Positions 17,773 to 29,859 of a stretch of DNA of 46,236 nt are shown one piece after another. A model generated the notes under the pieces. The model made no database searches. It was not told where the DNA came from and saw only the letters and a program-made list of their open reading frames with translations. Location: assembly GCA_019750455.1 (NCBI GenBank), contig JAIEOM010000049.1, positions 1 through 46,236 on the forward strand, in the 5' to 3' direction. Within the stretch, counting starts at the first letter, position 1. The number at the start of each line of letters is the position of its first letter. The translations under genes were made by a program, and so were the position numbers. This DNA comes from Sphingomonadales bacterium (lineage in GTDB: Bacteria > Pseudomonadota > Alphaproteobacteria > Sphingomonadales > Sphingomonadaceae).

Positions 17773-17811
17773 GAAAAAATCCGTTCCGCAGGCTCCGCGC
17801 CTGCCTCGAAC
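17773..17811 (-). terminator. Intrinsic terminator after the ligA/cinA-like unit
   Basis: On the minus strand GTTC-gag-GCAGGC, loop gcgga, GCCTGC-g-GAAC forms a bulged hairpin (17811-17783), followed by GGA and six Ts (17779-17774). It lies 33 bases after the CinA-like stop and separates that operon from the yciI/sigma pair. Confidence 0.7.
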
Positions 17812-17843
17812 CAGCGTCTTGCCGGACAGCTACGCCGGACGCC

Positions 17844-18337
17844 TCATCGGCCCAGCGTCTCTTCCAGCAGCGCCAGCGCGTTCCGGGTGAAGGCGGCCAT
17901 GTTGGCGATGCGGTCGTCGGAGGCGGTTTCGACCAGCCGCACATGCTCCCCGCCCGGCCCTGCCAGCGCGGCTACGCTACGCCCGGCAGGCGCGCCGCTC
18001 GGATGCGGAGAACCGCCCACCGATCCGCTTTCGGCCAGCCCCCAATCGCCTGCAAAATTATCCCTGATCGCGCGCGCTTGCAGCAGGGCGTATTCCTCGG
18101 ACGCGCCCCGCATCCCCTTGTAGGCCTCACGCGGGAGAGCGAAGAGCACGTCGCGCGCGCGGAAGGAATAGACGACGCCCCCGCCCACAAAAAAGTCGAG
18201 CGCGCCCGGCACGGTCAGCAGTGTCGCGGCGATCAGGCCGCCCGTCGCCCCGTCCGCCACCGCAACCGTCTCCCCGCGAGCGCGCAGCAGGGCGGCGATG
18301 CGCAGGGCTTGGGGGTGGAGTTCGTGCAGCAGGTCCA

Positions 18338-18338
<1 letters not shown>
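17844..18338 (-). CDS. CinA C-terminal-domain-like protein lacking the catalytic Ser
   Basis: 164 residues that align with the CinA/PncC amidase fold (nicotinamide mononucleotide deamidase): VAVADGATGGLIAATLLTVPGALDFFVGGGVVYSF, and later GPGGEHVRLVETASDD in place of the usual GPGGG-x-KPVG region. In active enzymes the first motif is AES(C/S)(T/A)GG with the nucleophilic Ser; here it reads ADGATGG, so the Ser is replaced by Gly. Deamidase activity is therefore doubtful and a binding or regulatory role is possible. The ATG overlaps the ligA stop (TGATG). A full-length CinA or PncC is presumably elsewhere in the genome. Confidence 0.78.
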
Positions 18339-21347
<3,009 letters not shown>

Positions 21348-21407
21348 GTCGTGTTTTCTCCCCCGATTCAGCGCCAGTCTAGCGCCGGGATCGCCGGGGA
21401 CAACGGG

Positions 21408-22307
21408 TCATTGGGTCCCGTTCAGAACCGCCAGCATCGCCGCCTCGTTGGCCTCATGGACGGGGTTGCCGGGGGTGATGATCGCGAAGTGGCTTTGCCC
21501 GATGTTCTCGCGCACGCTCACCCGCGCCCCTTCCCGCCCCAGCGCGGCCTGCGTTGCAGCAGACGGCGCAGGAAGCTTGGCCTGCACGAACAGCAGTTCG
21601 GCCAATTGCGGCGCATAGGTGGCAGGCGCAATCGCGGCATAGCGCGCCGGCGCGGCGGCGGGCGCGTCACCCATGAACGGCGCTACGGCAGAGAACTGGC
21701 ACAGGGCATCGAAGGCGGGCTGTTCCGCCCCGACATCGCCCGGCCCGTCGAGCACGATGGCGGCACGGGCCTTGATCGCGGTGCGGGTGCCGAGCGGGCC
21801 GTCCTCCTCCTGCGCACTCGCCAGCCACTGCGCCGGAAGCGCACCGGCCGAATGGCCCACAAGGGTGACGCGATCACGGTCGACGGGATAGCGCGCGGCG
21901 ACCTCGTCGATCAGTTTTGCGGAGGCGGCCCAGTCTTCGAACGACCCCGGCCAGCCGCCGCCATCGCCAACCTCGCGGTAATCGACATTGAGCGTGGCGA
22001 TGCCGAGGCTCTGCCAGCGGGTGGCAAGCGGGGCCATGTAGGCTTGGCTGGCGATGCCGGTCTTCCAGCACCCGCCGTGGTAGATCACCGCGAGCGGGAA
22101 CGGCCCCTTCCCCTCGGGCAGCCTGAGTTCTGCAAACCCGCGCGGATGCTCGGCATAGCGCAGGATCGCGTCCGGCTGCGTGGCGGCCAGATTGGTGTCG
22201 GTGCCGTAGGTGGCATTGTTCGGTTGCACGACGGGCTTGGCCTCCTCGGGCGCGGGCGTGGCAGGGGTGCAGGCGGCGGCGAGCAACAGCAGCGGAAGGA
22301 GGCGCAC
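21408..22307 (-). CDS. Alpha/beta hydrolase, putative lipoprotein (copy 2 of a tandem pair)
   Basis: 299 residues, with a lipobox (LLLAAAC, Cys about 13) pointing to membrane attachment. HGGCW, VTLVGHSAGALPAQWLA and GQSHFAIITPGNPVHEAN supply the oxyanion hole, the Ser nucleophile and the His. It is a clear paralogue of the hydrolase that follows it 60 bases downstream. The start codon is GTG at 22307, which overlaps the recN stop (TAGTG). Substrate unknown. Confidence 0.85.
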   Translation of the reverse strand: MRLLPLLLLAAACTPATPAPEEAKPVVQPNNATYGTDTNLAATQPDAILRYAEHPRGFAELRLPEGKGPFPLAVIYHGGCWKTGIASQAYMAPLATRWQSLGIATLNVDYREVGDGGGWPGSFEDWAASAKLIDEVAARYPVDRDRVTLVGHSAGALPAQWLASAQEEDGPLGTRTAIKARAAIVLDGPGDVGAEQPAFDALCQFSAVAPFMGDAPAAAPARYAAIAPATYAPQLAELLFVQAKLPAPSAATQAALGREGARVSVRENIGQSHFAIITPGNPVHEANEAAMLAVLNGTQ

Positions 22308-23974
22308 TACACCCCCTCCAGCAGCCGGTCTGCCTGCGCCCTTGCCTCGGGCGTCACCTCCGCCCCCGAGAGCATCCGCGCGATTTCCTCCTGCCGCCCG
22401 GCGTGGTCGAGCAGGACAACGCTGGTCCGCGTCACCGTGCCGGTCGAGGCCTTGGCGATGAAGTAGTGCTGGCCCCCGCGCGCCGCGACCTGCGGGGAGT
22501 GCGTCACGGCCAGCAATTGGCCCTCGTTCGCCGCCAGCCGCGCCAGACGCTCGCCGATGGCGCTTGCCACCGCCCCGCCCACGCCGCGGTCGATCTCGTC
22601 GAAGATGATCGTCGCCGCCCCGCCCTTCTCCGCCAGCGCGACCTTGAGCGCGAGGATGAAGCGCGACAATTCCCCGCCGCTGGCGATCTTGTTCAGAGGC
22701 GCAAAATCCGCGCCGGGGTTGGTAGAGATCAGGAACTCCACCGCGTCCATGCCGTGGGCGCCCCAGCGTTCCTCGGGCAGCAGGGTGACCGAGGTGCGGA
22801 ACTTCGCCGCATCGAGCTTCAGCGGCGCAAGCTCGGCGGCGACTGCTTCATCCAGCCGCCCTGCCCCCGCGACCCGCGCCGCGTGCGCCTTTTCGGCAGC
22901 CGCGACATAGGCCGTGCGCGCTTCCTTCGCGGCCGCCTCCAGCGCATCCAGCTGTGCCTCGCCGCCCTCGATCGCGTCGAGCCGAGCGCGCATGGTGCGC
23001 ATCAGTTCGGGCAGGTCATCGACCTCGCAGCGGTGCTTGCGGGCGGCGGCGCGCAGTTCGAACAGGCGGGTTTCGGCGCGTTCGAGTTCCATCGGATCAT
23101 GGACCAGCGCCTCGGCGGCAAGGCGCAGCTTGTCCTCCGCCTCGCTCGCCTCGATCACCGCGCGGTCCAGCGCAGCGAGCGCCTCGATCAGCAGCGGGTG
23201 CTGCTCGGCGATCCGGTCGAGCTTGCGGGCAGCCACGCGCAGCGCGGCGAGCGGTGAATCCGAACCTTCCCACAGGTGGCGCAGGTCTTCGAGATCGCCC
23301 GAAAGCTTCTCGCCCTTCTGCATGTCGGCGCGGGAGAGCGCGAGACGGGCTTCCTCGCCCGCCACAGGCTCCAGCGCCGAAAGCTCGGCCAGATGGGCGA
23401 TCAGCAGGTCCTGATCGGCCTTGGCCTGTTCCACCGCATCGCGCGCTTCGGACAATTGCGCCTCGGCCCGCGCCCATTCGCCATAGGCCCGCTCCAGCCC
23501 CGCGACCTCCGTGCCCGCATAGCGATCGAGCAGCGCCCGGTGTCCGCGCGGGTTCACCAAGCCGCGATCATCATGCTGGCCGTGCAATTCCACCAGCGCA
23601 GGCGCGAGTTCGCGCAGCAGGGCGACGCTGGCCGGCTGGTCGTTGATGAAAGCCTTGGACCCGCCATCGGCCTTGACCTGCCGCCGAATCATCAGCGGCT
23701 CGCCCGGTTCGATGGCGATCTCCGCCTCGTCGAGCGCGGCTGCTATGACGGCAGGAAGACGCGCGAATTCGAAGCTGGCGGTGACGCTCGCCTTGTCCTC
23801 CCCGGCGCGCACCAGCGATGTTTCCGCCCGGTCGCCGAGGATCAGGCCCAATGCGTCGAGCAGGATCGATTTGCCCGCCCCCGTCTCCCCCGTCAGCACG
23901 CCCAGCCCCCGCGCGAAATCGAGATCGAGCGCTTCGATGAGGACGATGTTGCGGATCGAGAGGCGGGTCAGCAT
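22307..23974 (-). CDS. recN: DNA repair protein RecN
   Basis: This 555-residue SMC-like ATPase acts in double-strand-break repair. Walker A GETGAGKS is at residues 29-36, the ABC signature region ASGGELSRFILALK is in the C-terminal lobe, and Walker B ATIIFDEIDRGVGG follows. A long coiled-coil middle with many Ala/Glu/Arg repeats joins the two lobes. Length and order match RecN. It heads the minus-strand unit recN-hydrolase-hydrolase-ligA-cinA-like, in which the first and last junctions are one-base overlaps. Confidence 0.97.
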   Translation of the reverse strand: MLTRLSIRNIVLIEALDLDFARGLGVLTGETGAGKSILLDALGLILGDRAETSLVRAGEDKASVTASFEFARLPAVIAAALDEAEIAIEPGEPLMIRRQVKADGGSKAFINDQPASVALLRELAPALVELHGQHDDRGLVNPRGHRALLDRYAGTEVAGLERAYGEWARAEAQLSEARDAVEQAKADQDLLIAHLAELSALEPVAGEEARLALSRADMQKGEKLSGDLEDLRHLWEGSDSPLAALRVAARKLDRIAEQHPLLIEALAALDRAVIEASEAEDKLRLAAEALVHDPMELERAETRLFELRAAARKHRCEVDDLPELMRTMRARLDAIEGGEAQLDALEAAAKEARTAYVAAAEKAHAARVAGAGRLDEAVAAELAPLKLDAAKFRTSVTLLPEERWGAHGMDAVEFLISTNPGADFAPLNKIASGGELSRFILALKVALAEKGGAATIIFDEIDRGVGGAVASAIGERLARLAANEGQLLAVTHSPQVAARGGQHYFIAKASTGTVTRTSVVLLDHAGRQEEIARMLSGAEVTPEARAQADRLLEGV

Positions 23975-24194
23975 GGGAAACCGTGGGATAGCCTAGCGCA
24001 GGCCCCGCGTCACGGGGGCAGTGCGGCCAATCCCCAAGCGGCCTGCGCGCATCAGGTCCGAGGCATCGGGCGGTTCGCAAAGGCGGCTTGTCGAACCATT
24101 ACCGCAGGATGGGTTGCACATTGGCCGCAGATTTGCGACCGCACGCCAACCCGGCCCTCTCCCCCGAGGGCGTGACAAAGGATCCCCTGCCTCC

Positions 24195-24833
24195 ATGGCC
24201 TCCCACGAAATCGCGACCGAACGCCGCCTGGCCCGCTGGAAACGCAAGCTGCGCCAGGCTCTCGGGCCTTGGGGCGTGTTCATTCAGGGCTTTGTCGAAC
24301 ATCCGGTGATGGTCGGCTCGATCATCCCGTCCTCGCGCTTCACGATCCGCAAGATGCTGGGGCCGGTCGACTGGGATTCGTGCAAGCTGTTCGTCGAATA
24401 TGGTCCGGGCGTCGGCACCTTCTGCCGCCCCGTGCTGGACCGGCTGCGGCGCGACGGGACGCTGATCGTGATCGACACCAACCCGCTCTATATCGACTAT
24501 CTGAAGCGCACCATCACCGACAGCCGCTTCATCGCGGTGCATGGTTCGGCAGAGGATGTGGAAGAGATCATCCGCGCTCACGGGCACGATCATGCCGATT
24601 ACGTGCTGTCGGGCCTGCCGTTCTCGACCCTGCCGGACGGCGTCGGCCCGCGCATAGCGGCAGCCACCCACCGCGCGATCCGGCCGGGCGGGGCGTTCCT
24701 CACCTACCAGTTCAGCAAGGTCGCCGGAAACCTCAGCGCGCGCTATTTCGACCGCGTCGACTGGGGCTTCGAATGGCTGAACATCCTGCCCTGCTGCCTT
24801 GCCTGGGCGTGGAAGGCCAAGGCCCCGGCCTAA
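24195..24833 (+). CDS. Phospholipid N-methyltransferase-like SAM methyltransferase
   Basis: A 212-residue class I methyltransferase. The N-terminal FIQGFVEHPVMVGSIIPSSRFTIRKML is the hallmark of the PmtA-like phosphatidylethanolamine N-methyltransferase group (and of related rRNA adenine methyltransferase-like proteins). The SAM-binding stretch is FVEYGPGVGTF, with IVIDTNPLYIDYL as motif II and YVLSGLPFSTL as motif IV. It may methylate phosphatidylethanolamine towards phosphatidylcholine, but a protein or small-molecule target is possible. The ATG at 24195 is preceded by a 220-base gap shared with recN on the other strand, in which I see no clear operator. Confidence 0.8.
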   Translation: MASHEIATERRLARWKRKLRQALGPWGVFIQGFVEHPVMVGSIIPSSRFTIRKMLGPVDWDSCKLFVEYGPGVGTFCRPVLDRLRRDGTLIVIDTNPLYIDYLKRTITDSRFIAVHGSAEDVEEIIRAHGHDHADYVLSGLPFSTLPDGVGPRIAAATHRAIRPGGAFLTYQFSKVAGNLSARYFDRVDWGFEWLNILPCCLAWAWKAKAPA

Positions 24834-24870
24834 GCAAGCCGGCGCCCCGCCACGCTTGATCCAGAGCGGC

Positions 24871-27282
24871 CTACTCCCCGGCGGGAACGGCGGCGTTCTT
24901 CACGTGGAGGTCGAACCAGTCGATCATCTCGGCCAGCGTGTGCAGCACGGATTCGCGCCCGCGATAGCCGTGATCCTCGTGCGGCAGCATCACCAGCCGC
25001 GCCATGCCGCCGGTGCCCTTGACCGCCGCGAACATCCTTTCGGACTGTTCGGGGAAAGTGCCCGGATTGCTGTCATTCTGGCCGTGGATGAACAGGATCG
25101 GTTCCTTGATCTTGTCGGCGGCCATGAACGGGCTGAGGCGGTAATAGGTTTCAGGCGTGTCCCAGAACACGCGCCGTTCGGACTGGAAGCCGAACGGTGT
25201 GAGCGTCCGGTTATAGGCACCCGAACGGGCAATCCCGGCGCGGAACAGATCGCTGTGCGCCAGCAGGTGCCCGGTCATGAACGCGCCGTAGCTGTGCCCG
25301 CCCACGCCCACGCGCACCCCATCACCGAACCCGCGCGCCACGGTGAAATCGATCGCCGCCTTGGCGCTGGACACCACCTGTTCGATGAAGCTGTCATTGA
25401 CCGTTTCGGCATCGGCGCCAACCACCGGCATGGCTGCATTGTCCAGCACGGCATAGCCCTGCGTCAGGAAGAACAGCGGCGAATATCCGCCCACCCGGGT
25501 GAAGCGCCACGGCGTATCGCGGTTCTGCCCGGCGGTCGCGGCGTCGCTATATTCCATCGGATAGGCCCACACCACCACCGGCAGCTTGTCGCCGGGCTTG
25601 TAGCTTGCGGGCAGATAAAGCGTCGCGGTGAGATCCACCCCGTCGGCGCGCTTGTAGGTCACCAGCTCCCGCTTGATCCCGGTCAGTTCGGGATGCGGAT
25701 CGGGGAAGCTGGTCAGGAACCGCGCGGTGCCGGCCTGATGCAGGCGGAAATTGCCGGGGTTTGACCGGCTTTCGTAAGAAGTGACAAAGGTGCTGCCGTC
25801 CTCGGCCAGCACATCGACCACAGTTTCGAACTGCTCGCCGGCATTGCGCCACAGCTCCTCGGTCGCCAGCGTGGCGAGATCGAAGCGGCGCAGGAACGGG
25901 CGGTAACCTTGCGGCGTCGCCCCGAGCCCGGACAGCAGCAGCTTGCCGTCAGTCATGCGCGCCACGCGGGTGCCGCGATCCGAATAGGTCAGCAGCGGGC
26001 TGCCGGGGTTGTTATAGGCATCCTGCGAATTGCGAATGCCGATCTGGCGCGGCGGATTGGTGCCGGTAACATCGATCAGCGTCTGGCGGATCTCGCGCGT
26101 GTCGCGGTCGTAATCATAGGCGATGAGATCATCCGATCCCTCGATCCCGATCATGCCCGATACACGGTCCTCCATCCGGGCCAGCACCCGCGCCTCGCCC
26201 TTGAAGGGGGCAGCCAGTGCCAGCAGGCTGTCACGGTTATCGGCCTTGGTGCGCGGGTTGCCGCCATCCTGCGCCTCGACCCAGACCAGCAGGGCATCCT
26301 CGGTCGGGTGCCACTGGATATCGCGCCGCCCGGTCGGCACACCGTCCACCGGCAGGCTATCGGCCAGCGGCTGGGCGGCGATGGTCTCGACCAGCTTGCC
26401 GTCACGTGTGAAGACCGCGCTGGTGAGCGGGAACCGCGACTAGGGCACCTGATAGGAGAACGGCTTTTCCAGCCACTCCATCAGCCAGTATTTGCCATCG
26501 GGCGACGGAGTGACCGAGGTGTAGATGCGCGGCGCACCGATCGCACGCTTGCTGCGTCCGTCGGCGGACAGGATCACCGGCTGCGAGGTGGCGAGCCACG
26601 CGAACATCGCCTCGTCATGCGGGTTTTCGAGCAGGTCCTGATAGGTGCGGTTCTGGGCCTGCTTGCCGCCGGTCGCGGTCTGGATCGCCGGCCCGCGCGG
26701 GGTGAGCGGCTCGACCGGCATGGCGCCGCGCCCTTCGGGAATGGCAAGGACAAGCAGCGAACCATCGGCAAGCCATTGCGGGGACTGGAAGATCGGGTTG
26801 ACCCCGCCGGTCATCACCTTGCGCGCGGCGGCAGTGGCGGTGTCGAGCACGTACAGATCGACCGCATCGCTCCGCGTGTTGGCGAAGACGACTTTCGCCC
26901 CGTCGGGCGTCCATGCAAAGCGCGACAGATCGGCACCGGCGGGCAGCGCGACGGCGCGGGTCTGGCCGGTGGCGATGGTCTGGAGGGTCAGGCCTACGGC
27001 CGAACGGGTGCGGTGGCGGTCATTGGTGGCGGCATCAAGGCGGAGGCCAGCCAGCTTCTCCATCGGTCTGGCGAGGTCCGCGACCGGGGGCAGCGCCTCG
27101 CGCTCGATCAGCAGCAGCTGGTCACCGCCGGGCGAGACCGATACGCTCGGGCTGGGGGCGCGAGTGACGATGTCGGCGACGGCGGCGGGCGGGGTGCGGT
27201 AACCGTCTTCCTGGGCGGCTGCCATTGCGGACATGCTGGCGGCAAGCCCGAAGGCGGCGGCAAGACGCATCGGTCGGCGCAT
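24871..27282 (-). pseudogene. S9 prolyl-oligopeptidase-family peptidase, interrupted by one in-frame TAG
   Basis: The frame from ATG at 27282 to the stop at 24871 would encode 803 residues with a single internal TAG at 26442-26440 (codon 281). Before it: a signal peptide (ASMSAMAAAQ) and beta-propeller sequence ending KPFSYQVP. After it: SRFPLTSAVF and the rest of the propeller, then a complete S9 catalytic domain, with Ser in GVGGHSYGAF (about residue 664), Asp in HGQNDSNPG (about 737) and His in PHEDHGYRG (about 771). No frameshift is needed, and both sides are equally well preserved. A Tyr TAC to TAG change is the simplest cause. Recent nonsense mutation, readthrough or sequence error all fit. 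A ribosome-binding site (GGGGGAG) precedes the ATG. It lies between bamD and recN. Confidence 0.85.
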
Positions 27283-27367
27283 TACGAAACTCCCCCGTTG
27301 TCACTGGTAGCGATCGGCAGTCAGGACCCGGCGGCGCTGATGCCGTGCAGCGGCCTTGCGGCCGGAT

Positions 27368-28162
27368 TTACGACGCCGTCACACCCCCGGCGTGCTTCTC
27401 GACGAGCTTGAAGGCGCGTTCGTACCACTCGCTGCCGGGGTAGTTCGCGCCCAGCACCGCGGCATACTTCACCGCTTCCGCCGGCACGCCGAGCGCAAGG
27501 CTGCTCTCGGTCAGGCGGAACAGTGCCTCGGGCGTGTGGCTGGTGGTCTGGAACTTCTCGACCACGTTGCGGAACCGCATGTCAGCGGCGAGCCACAGGC
27601 CCATGCGCTGGTAATGGCGGCCGATCTCCATTTCCTTGCCGGCAAGGTGATCCGCCACCAGATCAAGCTTCAGGCGCGCGTCGGCGGCGTATTCGGTCTG
27701 GGGAAAGCGCCGGTTGACCTCGCGCAGCGCGGTCTGCGCCTGTTCGGTGATCTTCTGGTCGCGGTTCACATCGCTTATCTGCTCGTAGTAGCTGAGCGCG
27801 ATCAGGTAATAGGCGTAAGGCGCGTCCTTGTTGCCCGGGTGGATCGACAGGAACCGCTGCGCGTTCTGGATCGCCTTGTTGTAATCGCGCGCGATGTAAT
27901 AGCTGAAGGCGCTCATCAGCTGCGCGCGGCGGGCCCAGGGCGAATAGGGATGCTGGCGCTCCACCTCGTCGAACAGCGCCGCGGCCTGCAGCGTGTTGCC
28001 CTTGTCGAGCCGCTTCTGCGCCTCGGCATAGAGGGATTCGACGTCCCGCGCGACATAGGCGACATCCTTGCCCTCGCCGCTGCCGGCACAGGCCGAAAGG
28101 GTCGCGAGAGTGGCGGCAGCGAGCGCAGCCTGCGCAAGACGGGTGGTGAGCTTCGATTGCAT
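27368..28162 (-). CDS. bamD: Outer membrane protein assembly factor BamD
   Basis: A 264-residue lipoprotein of the BAM complex that inserts beta-barrel proteins in the outer membrane. The lipobox is ATLSAC (Cys about 22). TPR-like repeats follow: LYAEAQKRLDKGNTLQAAALFDEVERQHPYS, MSAFSYYIARDYNKAIQNAQRFLSIHP, and YYQRMGLW-type repeats to the C-terminus. The start at 28162 (MQSKLTTRL) is favoured because longer frames have no signal peptide at their N-terminus. In alphaproteobacteria bamD usually sits just before recN; here the S9 gene and a methyltransferase gene lie between. Confidence 0.95.
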   Translation of the reverse strand: MQSKLTTRLAQAALAAATLATLSACAGSGEGKDVAYVARDVESLYAEAQKRLDKGNTLQAAALFDEVERQHPYSPWARRAQLMSAFSYYIARDYNKAIQNAQRFLSIHPGNKDAPYAYYLIALSYYEQISDVNRDQKITEQAQTALREVNRRFPQTEYAADARLKLDLVADHLAGKEMEIGRHYQRMGLWLAADMRFRNVVEKFQTTSHTPEALFRLTESSLALGVPAEAVKYAAVLGANYPGSEWYERAFKLVEKHAGGVTAS

Positions 28163-28269
28163 GGCCGCCCGTATAACGAGGGGCGCGCTGAACGCCAAGT
28201 GAAGGCTGGGCCCCCTCCCCCGCCCTCTGCACATTTTCCTACCCGGCGGTTCTGTGATCCCATGCCCCC

Positions 28270-29100
28270 ATGACCCGCCGCAAAGACCCCCGCACCGCCC
28301 GCCTCCCCGTCCCCGCCGGAGAGCTGCCCGCCTTCACCCCCGTCCCGCGCCAGTGCAACCGGCACGACGGCTGGACCCCCGACCGCCAGCGCCGCTTCAT
28401 CGAGGCGCTCGCCGACACCGGCTCGGTCGAGGCCGCCTGCCGCGCCGTCGACATGAGCAGCGTCGGCGCCTACCACCTGCGCCGCCAGCCCGGCGCCGAC
28501 GAGTTCCGCGCCGCATGGGAGGCCGCCCTCCAGCTCGGCGTCCAGCGGATCGAGGACGTTCCCATGGACCGTGCGCTCAACGGCGTGGAGGAGCCCGTCT
28601 ACTCCTACGGCAAGCTCGTCGGCACCCGCATCAAGCGCAATGATGGCCTGCTGATGTTCCTCCTGCGCAACCGCGCGCCCGAACGTTTCGCCGCCGGAGG
28701 CGGCGCGAAACGCATGAACGCGCTCGACAAGCAGGAACTCGCCCGGCTCAAGAAGAAGTGGCGCAAGGAATGGGAGGCGGAGCAGGGCCGCGTCACCTCC
28801 GCCGATGTGCGCGCCAGCATCGAGCGCAAGATCATCGACATCCGCCGCCGCCTCGAACGCGAACGCCCCGAACGCCGCGCCGTGCTCAGCCCCGAAACCC
28901 TCGCCGCCTTCGCCCACTTCTGCGCCCTGCGCGACCGCGACCTCGCCGCACAGGGCGCCGACGCGCGGACCGTGCGGCTGGTGGAGGTGGACCTCAACGT
29001 CGACGCGACACACTTCGACCCGCCCGCAACCCCAGCGCTGCCCGCACCGGGGCGCGAAGCGGAGGAGGAGCCAAGCATCCACCCGCCGGAGGGGTGGTGA
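28270..29100 (+). CDS. Terminase-small-subunit-like HTH protein, unknown function
   Basis: A 276-residue basic protein. Residues about 35-75 (WTPDRQRRFIEALADTGSVEAACRAVDMSSVGAYHLRRQPGADEF) form a helix-turn-helix like that of phage terminase small subunits. RNDGLLMFLLRNRAPERF follows, and then a charged coiled-coil-like stretch (about 148-205) and an acidic, Pro-rich tail. Terminase resemblance is by pattern only; no large subunit or other phage gene is near. It is transcribed away from bamD with 107 bases between and lacks a clear ribosome-binding site (the ATG follows a C-rich stretch). It opens the accessory segment that also holds ccdAB and the HNH gene. Confidence 0.72.
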   Translation: MTRRKDPRTARLPVPAGELPAFTPVPRQCNRHDGWTPDRQRRFIEALADTGSVEAACRAVDMSSVGAYHLRRQPGADEFRAAWEAALQLGVQRIEDVPMDRALNGVEEPVYSYGKLVGTRIKRNDGLLMFLLRNRAPERFAAGGGAKRMNALDKQELARLKKKWRKEWEAEQGRVTSADVRASIERKIIDIRRRLERERPERRAVLSPETLAAFAHFCALRDRDLAAQGADARTVRLVEVDLNVDATHFDPPATPALPAPGREAEEEPSIHPPEGW

Positions 29101-29116
29101 AGGCGCGCAGCGCGGG

Positions 29117-29191
29117 CGTTTGCGCAGCAAACGGCAAGCTGCAAGCCGGTGCGCCGCAGGCGCATCACCCGCCCCGGCCGACGGGTCGGCC
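29117..29191. repeat. Array of three short hairpins downstream of the terminase-like gene
   Basis: Three adjacent palindromes are seen: CGTTTGC-gca-GCAAACG (29117-29133), an 8-bp stem with loop gca and one wobble pair (29148-29166), and GGCCGAC-gg-GTCGGCC (29176-29191). A fourth, longer hairpin follows at 29228-29250. They lie in the 192-base gap before ccdA. There is no T-run, so they are not classical terminators; REP-like elements are the likelier reading. Confidence 0.6.
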
Positions 29192-29210
29192 CGAAGCGCT
29201 AGCGAGGGGT

Positions 29211-29250
29211 GAACCCGTTCGACGACATGGCCACGGCTTTGCCGTGGCCA
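29211..29250 (+). repeat. Palindromic repeat, copy 1 (GAACCCGTTCGACG head plus hairpin)
   Basis: A 14-base head, GAACCCGTTCGACG, is followed by a perfect 10-bp stem TGGCCACGGC-ttt-GCCGTGGCCA (29228-29250). A second copy lies in inverse orientation at 31087-31127, where the head is identical and the stem keeps pairing through a compensatory A-T to G-C change. The two copies bracket ccdAB and the HNH gene. Confidence 0.72.
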
Positions 29251-29257
29251 CTTCACC

Positions 29258-29286
29258 TTGATACATACACTTAATGCATATACTCT
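29258..29286 (+). promoter_or_regulatory. Likely ccdAB promoter
   Basis: An AT-rich island in a GC-rich region, directly before ccdA. TTGATA at 29258-29263 is a good -35; the -10 is either TATACT at 29279-29284 (15-base spacer) or TACTCT at 29281-29286 (17-base spacer). CcdA-CcdB complexes usually repress their own promoter, so an operator should overlap it. Confidence 0.5.
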
Positions 29287-29292
29287 GCCCCC

Positions 29293-29553
29293 ATGAACAG
29301 CCCTACCCACCCCCGCCGCGACTCCGCAGTCGGCCCGCGCAAGCGCACGACCATGACGATCCGGCCCGATTACCTTGCCGACGCCAAGCGGCTCGGGATC
29401 ACCGTCTCCGAAGCCGCCGAACGGGGCTTGCGCGATGCAATCCGCGAGGCCGAGGCGGCGCGCTGGCTCGCCGAGAACGGCGAGGCGGTCGCGGCGGCGA
29501 ATGACTGGGTGGAGGCGAACGGCCTTCCCTTGGCTGATCGCCGCCTGTTCTGA
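29293..29553 (+). CDS. ccdA: CcdA-family antitoxin
   Basis: An 86-residue antitoxin. The N-terminal part (RKRTTMTIRPDYLADAKRLGITVSEAAERGLRDAI) is the ribbon-helix-helix DNA-binding domain. The C-terminal part (RWLAENGEAVAAANDWVEANGLPLADRRLF) is the toxin-binding segment typical of CcdA. It would neutralise CcdB and repress the operon. The stop overlaps the ccdB ATG (TGATG), giving coupled synthesis with antitoxin first. Confidence 0.9.
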   Translation: MNSPTHPRRDSAVGPRKRTTMTIRPDYLADAKRLGITVSEAAERGLRDAIREAEAARWLAENGEAVAAANDWVEANGLPLADRRLF

Positions 29554-29852
29554 TGGCGCGCTTCGACGTTTACGCCCTCGCGCGCGGCGGGGCGCTGGTG
29601 GTCGATTGTCAGGCGGATTTGCTGGACGGGTTGAAGACCCGCGTGGTGGTTCCGCTGATTGCCGAAAGCGAAGCGCCCAAGCCTGCGCGCAGGCTCAATC
29701 CGGCGTTTGTCGTGGGCAGGGAGCGGTTTGTGCTGATGACGCAGTTTCTCGCGGCTGTGGAGGTGCGCGAGTTGGGGGCGAAGGTGGGGTCGCTTGCGAG
29801 CGAGGGTGAGGCGGTGCTTGGCGCCCTCGACTTCCTGCTGACGGGGGTTTGA
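29553..29852 (+). CDS. ccdB: CcdB-family DNA gyrase toxin
   Basis: A 99-residue protein that starts MARFDVYALARGGALVVDCQADLLDGLKTRVVVPL and continues with RRLNPAFVVGRERFVLMTQFLAAV and LGAKVGSLAS, matching CcdB throughout. CcdB poisons DNA gyrase when the antitoxin is lost. The C-terminal Trp-Gly-Ile of F-plasmid CcdB, important for gyrase poisoning, is replaced by a Leu-Thr-Gly-Val ending, so potency is uncertain. A chromosomal toxin-antitoxin pair, one base overlap with ccdA. Confidence 0.9.
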   Translation: MARFDVYALARGGALVVDCQADLLDGLKTRVVVPLIAESEAPKPARRLNPAFVVGRERFVLMTQFLAAVEVRELGAKVGSLASEGEAVLGALDFLLTGV

Positions 29853-29859
29853 GGCGGTG

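Noticed and set aside
29117..29250. Reading the hairpins as a rho-independent terminator of the terminase-like gene
   Set aside because: No T-run follows any of the stems on the plus strand.
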